From an uncultured Bacillus sp. (lineage in GTDB: Bacteria > Bacillota > Bacilli > Bacillales > Cytobacillaceae): 38,210 nucleotides of DNA. Below are positions 14,837 to 22,061 of the stretch, in pieces. Where the stretch lies: positions 1 through 38,210 of the forward strand of contig CALCRD010000134.1 of the NCBI GenBank assembly GCA_937894355.1, read 5' to 3'. The notes beneath the pieces are model-generated. The model made no database searches and was not told the DNA's origin. It saw only the letters and a list, made by a program, of their open reading frames with translations. Both the position numbers and the translations under genes were made by a program. Within the stretch, counting starts at the first letter, position 1; every line of letters begins with the position of its first letter.

Positions 14837-15496
14837 ATGGTGGTACGGGAAAAGTTTAATGAAGAATTAAAGGAATTACAAAATAAATTGCTTGAAATAG
14901 GTCATTTTTCAATTGTTGCCCTGGGAAAGTCCTTGGAAGCACTTGAGACTGGAAACGTTGATTTGTCATTAAGGATTATTGAGGATGACACAGAGGCTGA
15001 TCTAATGGAGAAGGAAATTAATGATTTTGCCATTTTTTTAATAACTAAGCAGCAACCAGTCGCCATTGATTTAAGAAGGATTATTGTTGCTATTAAAATT
15101 GCTACAGATATTGAGAGAATTGCCGACTTTGCTTCCAATATTGCTAAATCTACTATTCGTATTGGTAATGAACCACTTGTTAAACCAATTGAGCATATTA
15201 GGAAAATGCATGAAATAACCTCTAGAATGTTAAATTTAAGCTTGGAGGCCTGTTTTGATGAAGATATCATTAAGGCAAAAAAGGTTGAAGAAATGGACGA
15301 TGAAGTTGATGATTTATACAAACAATCCATCAAGGACCTTTTAGAAATAAATCAACATAGCCCTGAGTTTATGTCTCAGGTTTCACAACTAATCTTTGTT
15401 TGTCGCTATTTAGAAAGAGCGGCTGATCATGTTACCAACATTGGTGAAAATGTCTTTTTCCTTGTTAAAGGGCGACGTTATGACTTAAATAATTGA
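14837..15496 (+). CDS. phoU: Phosphate signalling protein PhoU
   Basis: Negative modulator of Pst transport and PhoR signalling, 219 residues, all-helical. Two repeats of a three-helix bundle each carry the PhoU metal-binding motif: DIERIADFASNI (about 93-104) and RYLERAADHVTNI (about 192-204). ATG 14837 follows AAGGAGG with a 9-base gap. The 93-base gap from pstB holds no clear terminator, so it is probably the last gene of the pst operon. It is closed by the hairpin at 15503. The B. subtilis pst operon lacks phoU, so its presence here is a notable difference. Confidence 0.93.
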   Translation: MVVREKFNEELKELQNKLLEIGHFSIVALGKSLEALETGNVDLSLRIIEDDTEADLMEKEINDFAIFLITKQQPVAIDLRRIIVAIKIATDIERIADFASNIAKSTIRIGNEPLVKPIEHIRKMHEITSRMLNLSLEACFDEDIIKAKKVEEMDDEVDDLYKQSIKDLLEINQHSPEFMSQVSQLIFVCRYLERAADHVTNIGENVFFLVKGRRYDLNN

Positions 15497-15502
15497 TGGG
15501 TC

Positions 15503-15530
15503 AAGGCTGAAACTAAATCAGCCTTTTTTA
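15503..15530 (+). terminator. phoU / pst operon terminator
   Basis: AAGGCTGA, a 7-base loop, TCAGCCTT and then TTTT make a compact 8-bp stem with a U-tract. Confidence 0.92.
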
Positions 15531-15631
15531 TATGTAAGAATGATGGTACCATGAACAAGGTACAAATATCTGATAGTTAATGTAGATAGCCTTGAGTTCA
15601 ACGAAAAGGTTTTGGAAAAGAGGTCAATTCC

Positions 15632-16099
15632 ATGATGGAGGATGAAATCCTTATTTCACTAATTTCAAATGATAAAATTACGTTATCTTGGAATGTGTCA
15701 TCTATTAAAGAATACTTTGTAAATGAGTACTTTGATAACCCGTTCTCAAGCTTTCGGAAGGCCATTCGGGTGTATGAGGTTAGCGATTTAGTTTTTAATG
15801 GAAACAATGCTCATAATCATTATGAGTTTATCATTCGCGATGAAATACAAACTTGGACGATTAAAAATTTACAAGTGGACCGGAGCTATTGCTTTGAATT
15901 CGGCATTAAGTTGTCAGCAACAGAGTTTTTTCCGCTACTACGCTCAGAATCGATTCAAATGGGTGGGACAAAACAAGAGCAAAATGTAGAACTGAGTAGC
16001 GGCTTCAACACAGATAAAAATGCCCAACCAGGGTGGTGCCACTCGGTTAGTACTTATACATATTATGAAACAAACACAAAGTGGGGAGAGAGAAAATGA
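15632..16099 (+). CDS. DUF4912 domain protein
   Basis: A 155-residue cytoplasmic protein. Its central part contains LSWNVSS, an IRVYEVSD strand and NHYEFIIRDEIQTWTIKNL, matching the beta-sandwich DUF4912 family as I recall it. It resembles carbohydrate-binding or glucan-enzyme accessory modules. ATG 15632 follows AAAGAGG by 8 bases. The stop codon overlaps the start of the glycosyltransferase (ATGA), so the two are translationally coupled and probably act together on a polysaccharide. The function is unproven. Confidence 0.7.
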   Translation: MMEDEILISLISNDKITLSWNVSSIKEYFVNEYFDNPFSSFRKAIRVYEVSDLVFNGNNAHNHYEFIIRDEIQTWTIKNLQVDRSYCFEFGIKLSATEFFPLLRSESIQMGGTKQEQNVELSSGFNTDKNAQPGWCHSVSTYTYYETNTKWGERK

Positions 16100-17388
16100 C
16101 AGAGACCAATCAACCGAAGAAACTCCCTGGAGTACCGAATCAGTCATTTGCTACCGATATTGGCTCACAAAACATCCACCGCAACAATGCGCAAAAAAAT
16201 CCCGAAAAACTAAAAGTTCTTTTGTTAACCTGGGAGTATCCACCCAATATTGTTGGTGGATTAGCTCGTCATGTCTATGGCTTATCTAGAAGCTTAGCCA
16301 AAGATCAATGTGAAGTTTATGTTATTACCGCAAAACATCCTAATTCTGCGGACTATGAAGTAGTTGACCAGGTTCATGTGTTTCGGGTGAATCCGCTACA
16401 TGAACAGGAACCAAATTTTCTGACCTGGATTGCTGGTTTAAATCTAGCTATGATGACAAAAGCATCAGAATTATTTAAGCAACATCAGTTTAATCTTATT
16501 CATGCACATGATTGGCTAGTTGGAACAGCAGCACTTTTAATAAAAAAGCAACATAATGTGCCAATGCTTGCCACGATTCATTCAACCGAGCATGGACGCA
16601 ACAATGGGATTTACACTGAAACCCAAACTTTTATTCATGAGAAAGAACGTCAGCTTATTGCTGGAGCTGATCAAATAATTGTATGTAGTGAATACATGAA
16701 AAATGAAATTGGAAAGTTATTTTTCCGAAATACAGACGACCTAGCCATTATTGCCAATGGTGTCGACTTCGAAGTAGCTCAACCCAATCAAAAGGCGGTT
16801 GTAGCTGGTATTCCAATTGATCAGCAAAGAAGGTTGATTTTTTCCGTAGGGCGAATTGTGAAAGAAAAAGGTTTTGACACCATTATTGAGGCCGTTCCAA
16901 CTTTAATTAACAATTACCCGGATCTCTATTTTATCATTGCCGGGAAAGGACCCATGCTTGAACAATATCACCAGTTGGTAAACGAAAAAGGCTTGCAACA
17001 TCATATTTATTTTATTGGTTTTATTAATGATGAATTAAAAGCGCAATTGTTTAATCAATGTGAACTAGCCATTTTTCCAAGTCTATACGAACCTTTTGGG
17101 ATTGTTGCTTTGGAATCTATGGCTTTTGGAAAACCAACCATAGTCGCAAAAACCGGTGGATTAACAGATATTATTGACCACAGGAAAACGGGATTGTTCA
17201 TGATGCCTGGAGATCGGGATAGTTTAATTAAAGGTGTTGAACTTCTATTAACGCAAAAAGATCTTGCGTTAACCATGGGTAAGAATGCTCAAACAGTAGT
17301 TTTGACAGAATATAGCTGGGACAAAATTGCCAAAGAGACGAAAAAAATCTACGAAAAGTGCTGTAAAGTAAAAAAGCTTTCAATTTGA
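16096..17388 (+). CDS. GT4-family glycosyltransferase, glycogen-synthase-like
   Basis: A 430-residue GT-B fold retaining glycosyltransferase. After a polar N-terminus of about 35 residues come LLTWEYPPNIVGGLARHVYGL, typical of the donor-proximal loop of GT4/GT5 enzymes, and HAHDWLVG. The C-terminal nucleotide-sugar site includes SVGRIVKEKG and YEPFGIVALE (the EPFG-x-x-x-LE motif). No signal or membrane segment is seen. ATG 16096 overlaps the DUF4912 stop by four bases, with GGGGAGAG as ribosome binding site. The acceptor could be a glucan, a lipid or a cell-wall polymer; sequence alone does not decide. It takes the place of B. subtilis yqgM, also annotated as a glycosyltransferase. Confidence 0.85.
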   Translation: MTETNQPKKLPGVPNQSFATDIGSQNIHRNNAQKNPEKLKVLLLTWEYPPNIVGGLARHVYGLSRSLAKDQCEVYVITAKHPNSADYEVVDQVHVFRVNPLHEQEPNFLTWIAGLNLAMMTKASELFKQHQFNLIHAHDWLVGTAALLIKKQHNVPMLATIHSTEHGRNNGIYTETQTFIHEKERQLIAGADQIIVCSEYMKNEIGKLFFRNTDDLAIIANGVDFEVAQPNQKAVVAGIPIDQQRRLIFSVGRIVKEKGFDTIIEAVPTLINNYPDLYFIIAGKGPMLEQYHQLVNEKGLQHHIYFIGFINDELKAQLFNQCELAIFPSLYEPFGIVALESMAFGKPTIVAKTGGLTDIIDHRKTGLFMMPGDRDSLIKGVELLLTQKDLALTMGKNAQTVVLTEYSWDKIAKETKKIYEKCCKVKKLSI

Positions 17389-17430
17389 TCAAAATCAACT
17401 AAAAACATACTAGCTTTTCATTTCGAAAAG

Positions 17431-17439
17431 TGATATTAT
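17431..17439 (+). promoter_or_regulatory. Extended -10 promoter of rpmG
   Basis: TGATATTAT is an extended -10 (TGn before TATTAT), with no strong -35 required. It overlaps the tail of a CTTTTC/GAAAAG stem at 17414-17430 and lies about 50 bases before rpmG. Confidence 0.5.
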
Positions 17440-17490
17440 AGAAAAGTCGTATGAACGAATAAGCAAGAAAACCGTTTGGAGGGAAATACT

Positions 17491-17640
17491 ATGCGCGTGA
17501 ATATTACGTTAGCTTGCACAGAATGTGGAGATCGTAACTATATTTCAACAAAAAATAAACGTAACAATCCAGATCGTCTTGAGCTTAAAAAATATTGCCC
17601 AAGAGAAAAGCGTTCAACAGCACATCGTGAGACAAAATAA
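17491..17640 (+). CDS. rpmG: 50S ribosomal protein L33
   Basis: A 49-residue basic protein of the large ribosomal subunit. It begins MRVNITLACTECG, contains RNNPDRLELKKYCP and ends TAHRETK, which is diagnostic of L33. It keeps Cys9, Cys12 and Cys36, but the fourth cysteine position of a zinc ribbon is Glu (YCPREK). Zinc binding is therefore doubtful, as in other partly zinc-free L33 forms. ATG 17491 follows GGAGGGAA. It stands alone between its own promoter and terminator. Confidence 0.95.
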   Translation: MRVNITLACTECGDRNYISTKNKRNNPDRLELKKYCPREKRSTAHRETK

Positions 17641-17669
17641 GCAGTGGGGCTTCCTACTGTTTTTTTTTT
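17641..17669 (+). terminator. rpmG terminator
   Basis: CAGTGGG and CCTACTG form a 7-bp stem with a GCTT loop, followed by about ten T. Confidence 0.88.
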
Positions 17670-17766
17670 GCTTAAAAAACCTAGCAAATTTGACTAGCAA
17701 CGTTTAACTCGTTGTTTACCTACATATTAGTTTTACTGATTTTTTAGTTTAGGTGGTCGATAACTT

Positions 17767-18333
17767 ATGAAAAAAAGCAAGCTTCGCCAAGAAATGAAGC
17801 AGAAATTGGCAGGGTTGGATAAACCACTTTACGAAGATAAATCGTTTAAAATTGCCCAATATCTATTTAAAGAACCCTGCTGGATGAAGGCGAACACGAT
17901 AGGTGTTACGATTTCTAATCGTCCTGAGGTGGATACATATCAAATTATTAGAAAAGCATGGGAGCTCGGGAAACGAGTTGTTGTCCCAAAATGTGATGCT
18001 AAAACAAAAACAATGACCTTTAGAGAATTAGAGAGTTTTGCGCAACTTGAGCGTGTTTTTTTTGGGCTTTATGAACCAATAGAAGATTGTACAAACGAAA
18101 TGAACATAAATGAAATTGACTTACTTATTATTCCAGGACTTGCTTATACACTGAAAGGGTATCGGATTGGTTTTGGTGGAGGGTATTATGACCGCTTCCT
18201 AGAGAAGTATCATGGTTTTACTTTATCATTAGCATTTGATGACCAAATAGTAAGCGATCTTCCTATTGAAGAGCATGATCTACCTGTTGCTAAAATTATT
18301 ACTAACAGAGAGGTTATCGATATTAATGAATAA
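17767..18333 (+). CDS. yqgN: 5-formyltetrahydrofolate cyclo-ligase
   Basis: ATP-dependent conversion of 5-formyl-THF to 5,10-methenyl-THF in one-carbon metabolism. The 188 residues are family-typical. Basic residues near the N-terminus (KKSKLRQEMKQKL) contribute to the nucleotide site. The signature PGLAYTLKGYRIGFGGGYYD (about 125-144) is complete. The start is ATG 17767 after TTAGGTGG. Its last 8 bases overlap the next gene, so the DUF92 gene is co-transcribed and probably translationally coupled. The position after rpmG matches B. subtilis yqgN. Confidence 0.95.
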   Translation: MKKSKLRQEMKQKLAGLDKPLYEDKSFKIAQYLFKEPCWMKANTIGVTISNRPEVDTYQIIRKAWELGKRVVVPKCDAKTKTMTFRELESFAQLERVFFGLYEPIEDCTNEMNINEIDLLIIPGLAYTLKGYRIGFGGGYYDRFLEKYHGFTLSLAFDDQIVSDLPIEEHDLPVAKIITNREVIDINE

Positions 18334-19111
18334 CATTCTTCTGTATCTAATTGTGCTAATAGCCACAGTTTTAATTGGATATCATTTTCGTTCTTTAACC
18401 ATTTCAGGGTCGGTTGCGGCCATTTTTGTCGGGGGATCAGTCGGTTTAGGACTGGGTTGGAATGGGCTAATCGTCATGGGGGCCTTTTTTTTAACCTCCA
18501 GTGTTTGGTCTAAATTTAAACGTGAAATAAAGAAACGGGTTGAACAAAAGCATACCAAAGGATCACGAAGAGACTGGCAACAAGTTTTTGCCAATGGAGG
18601 ACTCGCAGCGGTATTTTGCATTCTATATTATTTTTTTGATGAGCAAATATGGTTGCTCGGTTTTTCAATTGCGCTAGCAAGTGCAAATTCAGATACTTGG
18701 GCTTCGGAAATAGGCACCTTAAGTAAACGTCCGCCAGTCTTTATTGGTACTTTTAAAAGAGTTGATAAGGGTACTTCAGGAGCGGTAAGTTTGTTAGGCA
18801 CAATGGCTGCGCTTAGTGGCGCCTTTCTCATTGCGATTACTTCTACTCTGCTTTTTTCTTTGACCGAATCAGAATTTCTTCTAATCTTCTTGTTTGGCTT
18901 CTTAGGAAATATCATCGATACGATTATCGGAGCGTTTTACCAAGTAGCATATAATTGTTCGGTTTGTGGTGCAGAAACAGAACAAAAATCTCATTGTAAT
19001 CAGCCTTGCCAACAGATTAGAGGATTTTCCTTTATGGATAATGACCTAGTTAACTTTCTATCAGGATTTTTAGCAACAATAGTTGCATTGATTCTTTACC
19101 ATTTTCTTTAG
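18326..19111 (+). CDS. DUF92 integral membrane protein
   Basis: A 261-residue membrane protein with about six to seven hydrophobic helices. The conserved core SANSDTWASEIGTLS (about 119-133) and KRVDKGTSGAVSLLG (about 144-158) identify the DUF92 family. That family includes the plant phytyl-phosphate kinase VTE6, so a prenol or lipid phosphotransferase role is possible but unproven here. A loop near residues 205-225 carries four Cys (NCSVCGAETEQKSHCNQPC), suggesting a small metal site. ATG 18326 is used; longer in-frame starts lie inside yqgN and lack a ribosome binding site. Confidence 0.85.
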   Translation: MNNILLYLIVLIATVLIGYHFRSLTISGSVAAIFVGGSVGLGLGWNGLIVMGAFFLTSSVWSKFKREIKKRVEQKHTKGSRRDWQQVFANGGLAAVFCILYYFFDEQIWLLGFSIALASANSDTWASEIGTLSKRPPVFIGTFKRVDKGTSGAVSLLGTMAALSGAFLIAITSTLLFSLTESEFLLIFLFGFLGNIIDTIIGAFYQVAYNCSVCGAETEQKSHCNQPCQQIRGFSFMDNDLVNFLSGFLATIVALILYHFL

Positions 19112-19149
19112 CAAAAATATCAGCGATAAAATGATTTTTTTAAAATAAA

Positions 19150-19227
19150 GGCTGTGTTAATGTTCAATGTTGATTTTTCGAACTTAGTTGATTGGAGCGG
19201 AAATCAACAGCTGAGTTTAACACAGCC
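19150..19227 (+). mobile_element. Internally deleted family A element (78 bp)
   Basis: Only the two ends of family A remain. GGCTGTGTTAA (19150-19160) and its exact inverse TTAACACAGCC (19217-19227) flank a body that jumps from TTGATTGGAGCGGAA straight to AATCAACAG. The deletion falls between the two GGAGCGGAA copies of a full element. AAAATAAA lies on both sides (19142-19149 and 19228-19235) and may be the target duplication. Confidence 0.8.
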
Positions 19228-19232
19228 AAAAT

Positions 19233-19287
19233 AAAAAACATTTGTGAAGTAGTATGTTCCATATTGCTCATTCACAAATGTTTTTTT
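19233..19287. terminator. Bidirectional terminator-like hairpin between the DUF92 gene and ldh
   Basis: Sixteen-base arms (19233-19248 and 19271-19286) with core CATTTGTGAA/TTCACAAATG, a 22-base loop, an A6 start and a T7 end. It probably ends the yqgN-DUF92 unit. The arms carry TTGTGAA and TTCACAA, the half-sites of a Rex operator, but too far apart for one. Confidence 0.82.
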
Positions 19288-19298
19288 CATGATATGGA

Positions 19299-19304
19299 TA
19301 TAAT
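19299..19304 (+). promoter_or_regulatory. -10 element of the ldh promoter
   Basis: A perfect TATAAT, 33 bases before the ldh start. There is no good -35 at 16-18 bp; the T-run and right arm of the preceding hairpin occupy that place. This suggests an activator-dependent or weak promoter. Confidence 0.5.
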
Positions 19305-19336
19305 GTAAAGGAAATAGAAATTGGGAGGTACACTAG

Positions 19337-20284
19337 ATGAAAAGTCGAGTTAATAGGGTAGCTTTAATTGGAACAGGGTTTGTTGGTTCAAGCTATGCAT
19401 TTGCGATGCTTAACCAAGGAGTAAGTGAAGAATTCGTTATGATTGATATAAACAAGGAAAAGTCTGAAGGTGATGCAATGGATTTGAATCATGGTTTACC
19501 ATTTGCACCTGCAGCTACGAAAATATGGTTTGGAGATTATTCTGATTGCAAGGATGCAGATCTGGTTGTTATTTGTGCTGGTGCTAATCAAAAACCAGGA
19601 GAAACAAGGCTAGACCTTGTAGAAAAAAATACAAACATTTTTAAAGGGATTGTTGGAGCAGTGATGGAGAGTGGATTTGATGGTATCTTTCTTGTGGCAA
19701 CGAACCCTGTTGATATATTAACTTATGCTGTATGGAAATTTTCTGGATTACCAAAAGAACGAATAATTGGTTCAGGAACCATCTTAGATACTGCAAGATT
19801 CCGATATTTATTAGGTGATTTCTTTAATATTGATCCACGCAATGTGCATGCATACATAGTTGGAGAACATGGTGATACTGAGTTGCCTGTTTGGAGTCAT
19901 GCCGATATTGCCGGGCTTCCTATATCGGCATGGGCAAAGAAGAAAAAGGATTTTCGACAAGAGGATTTAGATCAGGTCTTTATTAATGTTAGGGATGCGG
20001 CCTATCAAATCATTCAACGCAAAGGGGCAACATTTTACGGGATTGCTATGGGTCTGGTGCGATTGACTAAGGCCATCTTACAAAATGAGAATGCGGTGTT
20101 GACAGTTAGTGCTTATTTGGACAATAAATATGGTCAAAATGATGTGTTTATAGGTGTACCGGCAGTTGTAAATCGAAACGGTATTCGAGAAATTGTTGAA
20201 CTAAGTCTAAATCAGGATGAACAAGAGAAATTTAACCACTCAACAAAAGTACTGAAAGATATTATTGATAAAGTGATGAAATGA
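19337..20284 (+). CDS. ldh: L-lactate dehydrogenase
   Basis: NADH-dependent reduction of pyruvate to L-lactate, the main fermentative NAD-recycling step. It has 315 residues, with Rossmann motif GTGFVGSS (12-19) and Asp37 for NAD selection. The substrate loop has Gln85 (NQKPGETR), which marks lactate rather than malate dehydrogenase, and Arg91. Asp151, Arg154 and catalytic His178 (GEHGDTE) are present. ATG 19337 follows GGGAGGT. It is a single-gene unit. B. subtilis ldh lies elsewhere, so this is an insertion relative to that gene order. The nearby Fnr-like gene is a candidate regulator. Confidence 0.96.
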   Translation: MKSRVNRVALIGTGFVGSSYAFAMLNQGVSEEFVMIDINKEKSEGDAMDLNHGLPFAPAATKIWFGDYSDCKDADLVVICAGANQKPGETRLDLVEKNTNIFKGIVGAVMESGFDGIFLVATNPVDILTYAVWKFSGLPKERIIGSGTILDTARFRYLLGDFFNIDPRNVHAYIVGEHGDTELPVWSHADIAGLPISAWAKKKKDFRQEDLDQVFINVRDAAYQIIQRKGATFYGIAMGLVRLTKAILQNENAVLTVSAYLDNKYGQNDVFIGVPAVVNRNGIREIVELSLNQDEQEKFNHSTKVLKDIIDKVMK

Positions 20285-20415
20285 TCAACCATGTAGTCCA
20301 ACCTGTTTACCAATGTCTTACTGTTGGTTAGGTGAATTTTCTTTTTCCTCCTTTCACAATTTTTGTGGATAAAAATGTTGCATTCAACTCACAATAATTA
20401 ACAGGAGGGATATAA

Positions 20416-20607
20416 ATGCGGACGTTTACATCAATATTTATGATTGGGCTAGCTGGTTATATTGCGTTAAAAAATCGTTATCGTTTATTAAATATTTTGT
20501 TAGGAAGTGGATTCACCCGTAAATTATTTGTAGGATGGATCATGAGTATTCCTGGTATAAGAGATAAAATGATGGGTTCGGTTTTCTCAAGACCAGCAGA
20601 ATGGTAA
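20416..20607 (+). CDS. yqgO: YqgO-like small membrane-associated protein
   Basis: A 63-residue protein with a short hydrophobic N-terminus (about 5-18), a basic middle (KNRYRLLN, TRKL) and a second hydrophobic patch FVGWIMSIPGI. It ends in a polar tail. There are no known motifs. ATG 20416 follows ACAGGAGGGAT, an excellent ribosome binding site, so it is very likely translated. The name is given only because a protein of similar size precedes yqgP in B. subtilis. Between ldh and this gene, an imperfect stem (ACCAA/TTGGT at about 20310-20329) could be a weak ldh terminator. Confidence 0.7.
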   Translation: MRTFTSIFMIGLAGYIALKNRYRLLNILLGSGFTRKLFVGWIMSIPGIRDKMMGSVFSRPAEW

Positions 20608-20633
20608 AAGACCTTTTCTTAGGTCTTTTTTTT
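20606..20633 (+). terminator. yqgO terminator
   Basis: AAAAGACCT, TTTCTT loop, AGGTCTTTT and further T. It overlaps the stop codon. Confidence 0.9.
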
Positions 20634-20757
20634 GAGGTTTCAAAGTAACACCCTAAAGAGTAAATTGGTTATAATGAAAATTAGAGTAGATAAAAAATCG
20701 GCTTGGCAATCATAATTTTTTTGTTCATCTCGTTGGGAGAAAGTAGGGAAGAGTTGA

Positions 20758-21861
20758 ATGAATGAGGAAGAGATAAAAATTGATAAGCATAGGTTTGAAG
20801 CCAGCCCACAGTTTATTAGGCTGAAACAAGAAAAATCTATTTTTGATAATGGAAAACCTTATTTTACATACCTATTATTACTAGTCCAAATTGTCCTTTT
20901 TTTTCTTATGGAAATAAAAGGAGGTGGGAGCAATTCCGCGACATTGATAAGGTTTGGCGCCAAGGTTAATCCACTCATGATCCAAGGGGAGTGGTGGCGT
21001 TTTTTTACACCAGTATTCTTACATATCGGCTATCTTCACATAATTATGAATTCAATCGCCCTCTTTTTTGTTGGAACTTTGGTCGAGAGGATTTTTGGAA
21101 ATATCCGATTTTTGCTTATTTTTCTATTTGCCGGATTTACAGGAACACTGGCAAGTTTTGTGTTTAGCTCAAGCATTTCAGCAGGAGCTAGCGGCGCTAT
21201 TTTTGGCTGTTTGGGTGCCTTATTATTTTTTGGAATCGTCTATCCAAAATTGTTTTTTCGAACGATAGGAATAAATGTTCTAATTGTGGTGGTCCTTGAT
21301 CTTGGATTTGGCTTTATTGTATCTGGAATTGATAATGCTGGACATATCGGTGGTTTAATCGGGGGTTTTCTGGTAACAGGTGCTCTCTATTTTCCAAAAC
21401 GAAAAAAAGTTCTCAGGCAATCTATTAATTTGTTACTCTGTTTAGCCTTTACGATTGGTTTTTTAATCATCGGTTTCAGCAATTCAACCAAAAATTTGAA
21501 TACGCACGCTAGCTATGCATTAGCACAAACATATGTTGAAGATGAGGAATTTGACCAAGCTTATAGTGTGCTTAAAGATGTTCAAAGTAGTGGAGTAAAG
21601 TCTGCTGATTTATTTTATATGCTCTCGATTGTGGAATTAAAAAAGGGTATGCAAAATCAAGCGAAACAGCATCTTTATCAAGTTATTAACATGGATTCGC
21701 AATATCACGAAGCCTATTATTATTTAGCATTAATCTTTACTAATAATTACGATTTCAAAAAAGCGTTAGGATATGCTGAGAAGGCATTGGAACTAAAACC
21801 TTCTCAGAAAGAATATAAGGAATTAGTGGGGAAAATAAACGATTTTAAAGCGGATTTTTGA
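20758..21861 (+). CDS. gluP: GluP/YqgP-type rhomboid intramembrane protease with C-terminal TPR domain, short form
   Basis: Membrane serine protease of 367 residues. A short cytoplasmic N-terminus (1-35) is followed by a rhomboid core of about seven helices (36-245). That core contains HIIMNS (Asn98 of the oxyanion site), GASG with catalytic Ser145, and GHIGG with catalytic His196. A C-terminal domain (about 250-367) holds TPR-like helices (YALAQTYVEDEEFDQAYSVL; AYYYLALIFTNNYDFKKALG). B. subtilis YqgP is near 507 residues because of an extra N-terminal cytosolic domain, absent here. The 124 bases upstream hold no such coding sequence. ATG 20758 follows a GGGAAGAG site. YqgP is known to cleave the magnesium transporter MgtE; that substrate is only inferred here. 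Confidence 0.88.
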   Translation: MNEEEIKIDKHRFEASPQFIRLKQEKSIFDNGKPYFTYLLLLVQIVLFFLMEIKGGGSNSATLIRFGAKVNPLMIQGEWWRFFTPVFLHIGYLHIIMNSIALFFVGTLVERIFGNIRFLLIFLFAGFTGTLASFVFSSSISAGASGAIFGCLGALLFFGIVYPKLFFRTIGINVLIVVVLDLGFGFIVSGIDNAGHIGGLIGGFLVTGALYFPKRKKVLRQSINLLLCLAFTIGFLIIGFSNSTKNLNTHASYALAQTYVEDEEFDQAYSVLKDVQSSGVKSADLFYMLSIVELKKGMQNQAKQHLYQVINMDSQYHEAYYYLALIFTNNYDFKKALGYAEKALELKPSQKEYKELVGKINDFKADF

Positions 21862-21883
21862 CCTTGATAGAAATGTTTTAGAG

Positions 21884-21915
21884 AAAGTGACTCCTTTTAT
21901 GGAGTCGCTTTTTTT
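21884..21915 (+). terminator. gluP terminator
   Basis: AAAGTGACTCC, TTTTAT loop, GGAGTCGCTTT and then T-run; an 11-bp stem with one wobble. Confidence 0.92.
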
Positions 21916-21978
21916 GTAAACAAAAACGGAGCTGTTCGATTTTTTCTTCGTAAATATTTATTGTGGAACACTGTTTTT

Positions 21979-22009
21979 TGTATGTTTTTACCTGTTCTTG
22001 TCCATGATG
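21979..22009 (+). promoter_or_regulatory. Candidate forespore (sigma-G/F-like) promoter
   Basis: TGTATG (21979-21984), an 18-bp gap and CATGATG (22003-22009). It resembles the TGMATA / CATACTA pattern of sigma-G promoters and lies about 50 bases before a spore germination gene. No good sigma-A promoter is visible. The match is partial. Confidence 0.35.
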
Positions 22010-22061
22010 ATGTTATTATGCGTGGAAATAAATGTATATTTAAACAGGGCAAGGGGCTTTG

